Positions 13,420-15,932 of a DNA stretch of 15,932 nucleotides are shown here, piece after piece. Origin of the DNA: an uncultured Clostridia bacterium (lineage in GTDB: Bacteria > Bacillota > Clostridia > Christensenellales > Aristaeellaceae); the NCBI GenBank assembly GCA_945877525.1, contig CAMDVP010000041.1, positions 1-15,932 of the forward strand, in the 5' to 3' direction. Position 1 is the stretch's first letter. Each line of letters opens with the position of its first letter. The notes beneath the pieces were generated by a model. The model saw only the letters and a program-made list of their open reading frames with translations, did no database searches and was not told the origin of the DNA. The position numbers and the translations under genes are program-made.

Positions 13420-15099
13420 ATGCTGCATTTGCAGGAAATGATGGCCAGCCACGATGCGATGATTGACCGCCTGATGGCCGCGCAGGTTGCGGACAAGCAA
13501 AACCCCGACTTCGGCGGCTTTCTCCGGGGCGGCTTCATGTATGTCGAGCCCAGGGAGAGCGGCTTTCATCTGGCGGATCTGATCGTGGGCTATATCTGCC
13601 GCGAAAGCCGGCACTTCCACAGCGAAGCGGCGGCCGAGACCATCCGCCGCACCCTTGTCTACATGGAGCGCCATCAGCGCCCCGACGGATGCTTCGATCT
13701 GTCCAATTGTAACTTCGCCTCCCCGCCGGACACAGCCTTCATGACCAACGCTATCTTCAACGCCTGGTGGCTGATGGAAAAGCGCTGCGACGCGGAAACC
13801 GAATGGCTGAAGGAGCCCGTGCTTCGCTTTATCACCACCTGCGCAGAGGGCATTGCCGCCGGCGGCTTCCACACCCCCAACCACCGCTGGGCCATTGCCG
13901 CCTGTCTCAAGTGCGCCGCCAACGCCACCGGCCGCAGGGAGTTTTCCGACCGGGCCGACCAGTATCTGGCCGAGGGCCTGGATATCAACGAGGACGGCGA
14001 GTTTGCCGAGCGCAGCGCCGGCAATTACAACCAGGTCAACGACGACCAGATGCTCCGCCTGTTCATTGCCACTGGAGAAAAGCGCTTCCTGGAAGCCAGC
14101 CGCGCCAACCTGGAGATGATGTTCCACTACATCGACCCGGACGATTCCGTGTTCACCAACAACTCCACCCGTCAGGACAACGGCTGCAAGGTCTACCTGA
14201 ACACCTACTACATCCTGTTCCTGCTCACGGGCTATTTCCTCAGGGACGCCAGGCTGGCCCGGGCGGCGGAATACATGTACCAGAAATCCCGCAGCCACGG
14301 CATTGTGCCCAACGGCATCGAGTGGCTGCTGCTCTACGACGGCCTGGACGGCTACGGCGCAGGCGAGCCCTTCGACCTGTCAGTGGTGGAGCATTACAGC
14401 CGGGTGTTCTCCGCCTCCCGCATCGCCCGGGTGCGCAGCGGCGCCTATTCCTGGACCCTGCTGGAGGACAAACCCAACTTCCTCTACTTCCAGAGCGGCG
14501 CGCTGACCCTGTACCTGGTGATCTACGCCAACCTGTGCGACCGCCGCCACTTCCTGGGCGAGAAGATTGAGGTCGTCCCCGGGGGCTATCAGATGAAGGC
14601 CCACGCTGCGGGCTGGTATTACAAGCCCTTCTGGCCCAACCTGCCCGACACCAGCGACTGGTGGGCCATGGACAACCCCCACACCCGCGAGCGGGTGGAG
14701 GGCGCGCCGCTGGACACCTGCGTGCGGGTAACCGACACCGGCGACGGCATTGACGTGGCCATGACCACCAGCGGCATTGACCGCCTGCCCTTCCGCCTGG
14801 AGGTGGGCGTGCTGCCCTGCCTGGTACGGGGCGAGCAGTTCATGCTGGAGGGCAAGGCAGGGGCCAGCATGATGCTGATGAACGGCGCGGTGGAATTGAG
14901 CAACCCGGCCGGCGACGTGATCACCCTGTCCCCCGGCTTCTGCGAGCATGGCATGATGGCCCGCAGCACCGGCGCCTACCCCCAGAGTCCTGATCACTTT
15001 ACCCTCTACATGACCGATTTCACCCCCGTGGACAGGGTGCTGCACATCGGTACCCGTCCCTTTGAGCCCCGTGAGCTTCGCGGCAGCAGCAGCCGCTGA
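13420..15099 (+). CDS. unrecognised 559-aa protein, likely alpha-toroid carbohydrate-active enzyme
   Basis: Family not firmly recognised. The first two thirds are helical with repeated aromatic/Gly turns (QRPDGCFDLSNCNFASPPDT at 86-105, MTNAIFNAWWLMEK at 108-121), consistent with an alpha/alpha toroid. The last third (from about 400) is beta-rich and sandwich-like (VGVLPCLVRGEQFMLEG). Polar clusters that could line an active site are HTPNHRW (151-157), GNYNQVNDDQ (201-210) and NNSTRQDNG (247-255). This two-domain plan is shared by heparinase II/III-like and other polysaccharide lyases and by some hydrolases. There is no signal peptide, so it is cytoplasmic and would act on imported oligosaccharides. 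The convergent GH105 gene supports a pectin or uronate role (inference). ATG 13420 has GGAAGGA 7 nt upstream. A promoter and a terminator flank it, so it is monocistronic. Confidence 0.88.
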   Translation: MLHLQEMMASHDAMIDRLMAAQVADKQNPDFGGFLRGGFMYVEPRESGFHLADLIVGYICRESRHFHSEAAAETIRRTLVYMERHQRPDGCFDLSNCNFASPPDTAFMTNAIFNAWWLMEKRCDAETEWLKEPVLRFITTCAEGIAAGGFHTPNHRWAIAACLKCAANATGRREFSDRADQYLAEGLDINEDGEFAERSAGNYNQVNDDQMLRLFIATGEKRFLEASRANLEMMFHYIDPDDSVFTNNSTRQDNGCKVYLNTYYILFLLTGYFLRDARLARAAEYMYQKSRSHGIVPNGIEWLLLYDGLDGYGAGEPFDLSVVEHYSRVFSASRIARVRSGAYSWTLLEDKPNFLYFQSGALTLYLVIYANLCDRRHFLGEKIEVVPGGYQMKAHAAGWYYKPFWPNLPDTSDWWAMDNPHTRERVEGAPLDTCVRVTDTGDGIDVAMTTSGIDRLPFRLEVGVLPCLVRGEQFMLEGKAGASMMLMNGAVELSNPAGDVITLSPGFCEHGMMARSTGAYPQSPDHFTLYMTDFTPVDRVLHIGTRPFEPRELRGSSSR

Positions 15100-15125
15100 G
15101 CAACTTGCCCAGAATATGCCCATTT

Positions 15126-15157
15126 GCTCCCGTCTGTCCGGCGGGAGCTTTTTCTTT
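15126..15157 (+). terminator. intrinsic terminator of the 559-aa protein gene
   Basis: GCTCCCG (15126-15132) and CGGGAGC (15142-15148) form a 7-bp stem with a 9-nt loop, followed by TTTTTCTTT. It begins 27 nt after the TGA stop. Confidence 0.92.
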
Positions 15158-15171
15158 GGGAAAACTGCATC

Positions 15172-15199
15172 AAAAATGCGCCGCCCGCAGGCAGCGCAT
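15172..15199 (-). terminator. intrinsic terminator for the minus-strand GH105 gene
   Basis: On the minus strand ATGCGC-t-GCC-TGCG-GGC-g-GCGCAT forms a 9-bp stem with one mismatch and a 4-nt loop, followed by TTTTTG. It lies about 180 nt beyond the GH105 stop because the 161-bp element sits in between. Confidence 0.78.
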
Positions 15200-15208
15200 A
15201 CACGGCTG

Positions 15209-15369
15209 ATACTATTCTCAAATGAAAATGGCACAAGATACGAAGCGAGTTTTTCGTTCCGGCCAATGGGAATGGAACGAGACGCAGCAGCGCTACGGTG
15301 AGTGGAATGACCGGACGCCTGAATGGAAAAGGCGCGAGTAGATGTGTCAGTTGAATTTGAGAATAGTAT
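15209..15369. mobile_element. 161-bp MITE-like element with 15-bp perfect terminal inverted repeats
   Basis: ATACTATTCTCAAAT at 15209-15223 is exactly repeated in inverted orientation at 15355-15369. The ends resemble the outer end of copy B (ATACTGTTCTCACCTAAAA; about 15 of 19 bases shared), hinting at one mobilising enzyme. No longer target-site duplication is visible. TA occurs next to both CTATTCTC ends, which would fit a TA-targeting transposase, but it cannot be told from the repeat itself. It is inserted 10 bp after the GH105 stop and before that gene's terminator, so it is transcribed as part of the GH105 3' region. No transposase is present; a small ORF is. Confidence 0.8.
15222..15341 (+). 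CDS. possible 39-aa Trp-rich ORF inside the 161-bp element
   Basis: ATG-AAA-ATG then 36 more codons to TAG, wholly between the inverted repeats, its first ATG overlapping the left repeat. The product is charged and Trp-rich, with a loose internal repeat (GQWEWNETQQRY, then GEWNDRTPEW). No ribosome binding site precedes it and no family is recognised. Its codon use is less GC-rich at third positions than the neighbouring genes, as expected of foreign DNA. It may be a relic of a longer element gene or a chance ORF. Confidence 0.3.
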   Translation: MKMAQDTKRVFRSGQWEWNETQQRYGEWNDRTPEWKRRE

Positions 15370-15379
15370 AAAGGCAGCC

Positions 15380-15932
15380 TCAGCCGAGCCTTTCCGTCAG
15401 CATCAGGAAGGTCAGACCCTGGCCGTAGGCGGTGGGCTGTATGGGGATGGTGCGGTAGAAGTCCTGCGTCCAGCCCATGGGCGTGCCGTAGGAAACGCCC
15501 TGCACCGTGCCGTCCTCCGCCACCTGTGCCAGCACGCCGGAGAAGCCCCTCTCCCCCGCACGACGGCATGCATCGTCCAGCAGGCCCAGCCGTGCGCCCT
15601 TGAGCAAACCATAGGCAATCGCCGCGCTGGCGGAGGTTTCCAGATAACTGTCGGGATGATCCAGCAGGGTGTGCCACAGGCCGGTCTCCGCGTCCTGCAG
15701 CGCGGCAAGGGCCTCGCACTGCTCCTGCCAGGTAGCCAGAATCATGCTGCGAACAGGGCCTTCCGGCAGCCATTCGATGAAATCCACCGCGCCGGCGGTA
15801 AACCAGCTGTTGCCCCGAGCCCAGAAGGCTTCCCCGAAGTGGTGCCGCCCCTCAAAGCAGAAGCCATGAAACCACAGCCCGGTTTTCTGGCTGTGCAGGT
15901 ATTTGATGTGCAGAAGGAACTGATACTCCGCC
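15380..15932 (-). CDS. GH105/GH88-type unsaturated glycuronyl hydrolase (N-terminus beyond the window)
   Basis: 183 C-terminal residues are visible, the frame being open to the right edge. They match the YteR-type (GH105) alpha/alpha toroid: SQKTGLWFHGF, then EAFWARGNSWFTAGAVDFIEWLP, LQDAETGLWHTLLDHPDSYLETSASAAIAYGLLKG and the closing YGTPMGWTQDFYRTIPI...AYGQGLTFLMLTERLG (quoted in parts). YteR-family enzymes remove the unsaturated uronic acid left by pectin (rhamnogalacturonan) lyases by vinyl-ether hydration. The two catalytic Asp known in YteR lie upstream of this fragment and cannot be checked. The HxWD motif reads HGFC here, so the substrate may differ. A GTG at 15787 could mimic a start but is internal. 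The N-terminal 160-190 residues are missing. Confidence 0.9.
   Translation of the reverse strand, partial: AEYQFLLHIKYLHSQKTGLWFHGFCFEGRHHFGEAFWARGNSWFTAGAVDFIEWLPEGPVRSMILATWQEQCEALAALQDAETGLWHTLLDHPDSYLETSASAAIAYGLLKGARLGLLDDACRRAGERGFSGVLAQVAEDGTVQGVSYGTPMGWTQDFYRTIPIQPTAYGQGLTFLMLTERLG

Noticed and set aside
11783..13441. 552-codon open frame on the plus strand opposite the CBS-domain gene
   Set aside because: It is the GC-rich antisense shadow of the CBS gene: His/Gly/Gln-rich with no domain, no ribosome site, and it crosses the terminator and both promoters.
13354..14298. 314-codon minus-strand frame opposite the 559-aa gene
   Set aside because: The plus-strand gene has a ribosome site, promoter, terminator and structured domain pattern; the antisense frame has none.
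15380..15787. Start of a short complete gene at the GTG at 15787
   Set aside because: The frame stays open to the window edge and the upstream residues match the GH105 family, so the GTG is internal.

Overview
The window looks like chromosome of a GC-rich Bacillota (Clostridia-like) bacterium. The grounds are the murB-rapZ-whiA-HPr gene order, strong AGGAGG-type ribosome binding sites, sigma-70/A-type promoters with TATAAT-like -10 boxes, and U-tailed intrinsic terminators. Species cannot be read from the sequence. No rRNA, tRNA, CRISPR array, prophage or transposase gene was seen.

Layout. (1) 1-4943, minus strand: one long operon read from a promoter at 4915-4943 through murB, rapZ, whiA, a Crh-like HPr protein, pncA and pncB (pncB runs off the left edge). 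It joins cell-wall precursor synthesis, the RapZ/WhiA regulators, a carbon-catabolite signalling protein and nicotinamide salvage. YvcK, often present between rapZ and whiA, is missing here. (2) 5012-6124, minus strand: a self-contained two-gene unit with its own promoter and terminator, encoding two unrecognised membrane-associated proteins. (3) 6214-6355: a 142-bp structured repeat. (4) 6375-11405, plus strand: a LacI-family regulator with its own promoter and putative operator, an intrinsic terminator, then malQ and glgP (ATGA overlap) for maltodextrin/glycogen breakdown. A 12-bp motif is shared between the regulator's promoter and the malQ leader. (5) 11441-11776: two more copies of the structured repeat in opposite orientation, then a two-way terminator. 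(6) 11789-13286, minus strand: a DUF21/CBS/CorC-type membrane protein with its promoter. (7) 13314-15157, plus strand: an unrecognised 559-aa cytoplasmic protein, probably an alpha-toroid carbohydrate-active enzyme. It converges on (8) 15380-15932, minus strand: the C-terminal part of a GH105/GH88-type unsaturated glycuronyl hydrolase. Between them lie two terminators and a 161-bp element with perfect 15-bp terminal inverted repeats that contains a small Trp-rich ORF.

The least explained parts are the non-coding structured repeats, whose outer ends resemble those of the 161-bp element (ATACTRTTCTCA-type ends); the HPr-like protein with Thr at the His15 position; the two-gene membrane unit; and the unrecognised toroid protein beside the GH105 gene.
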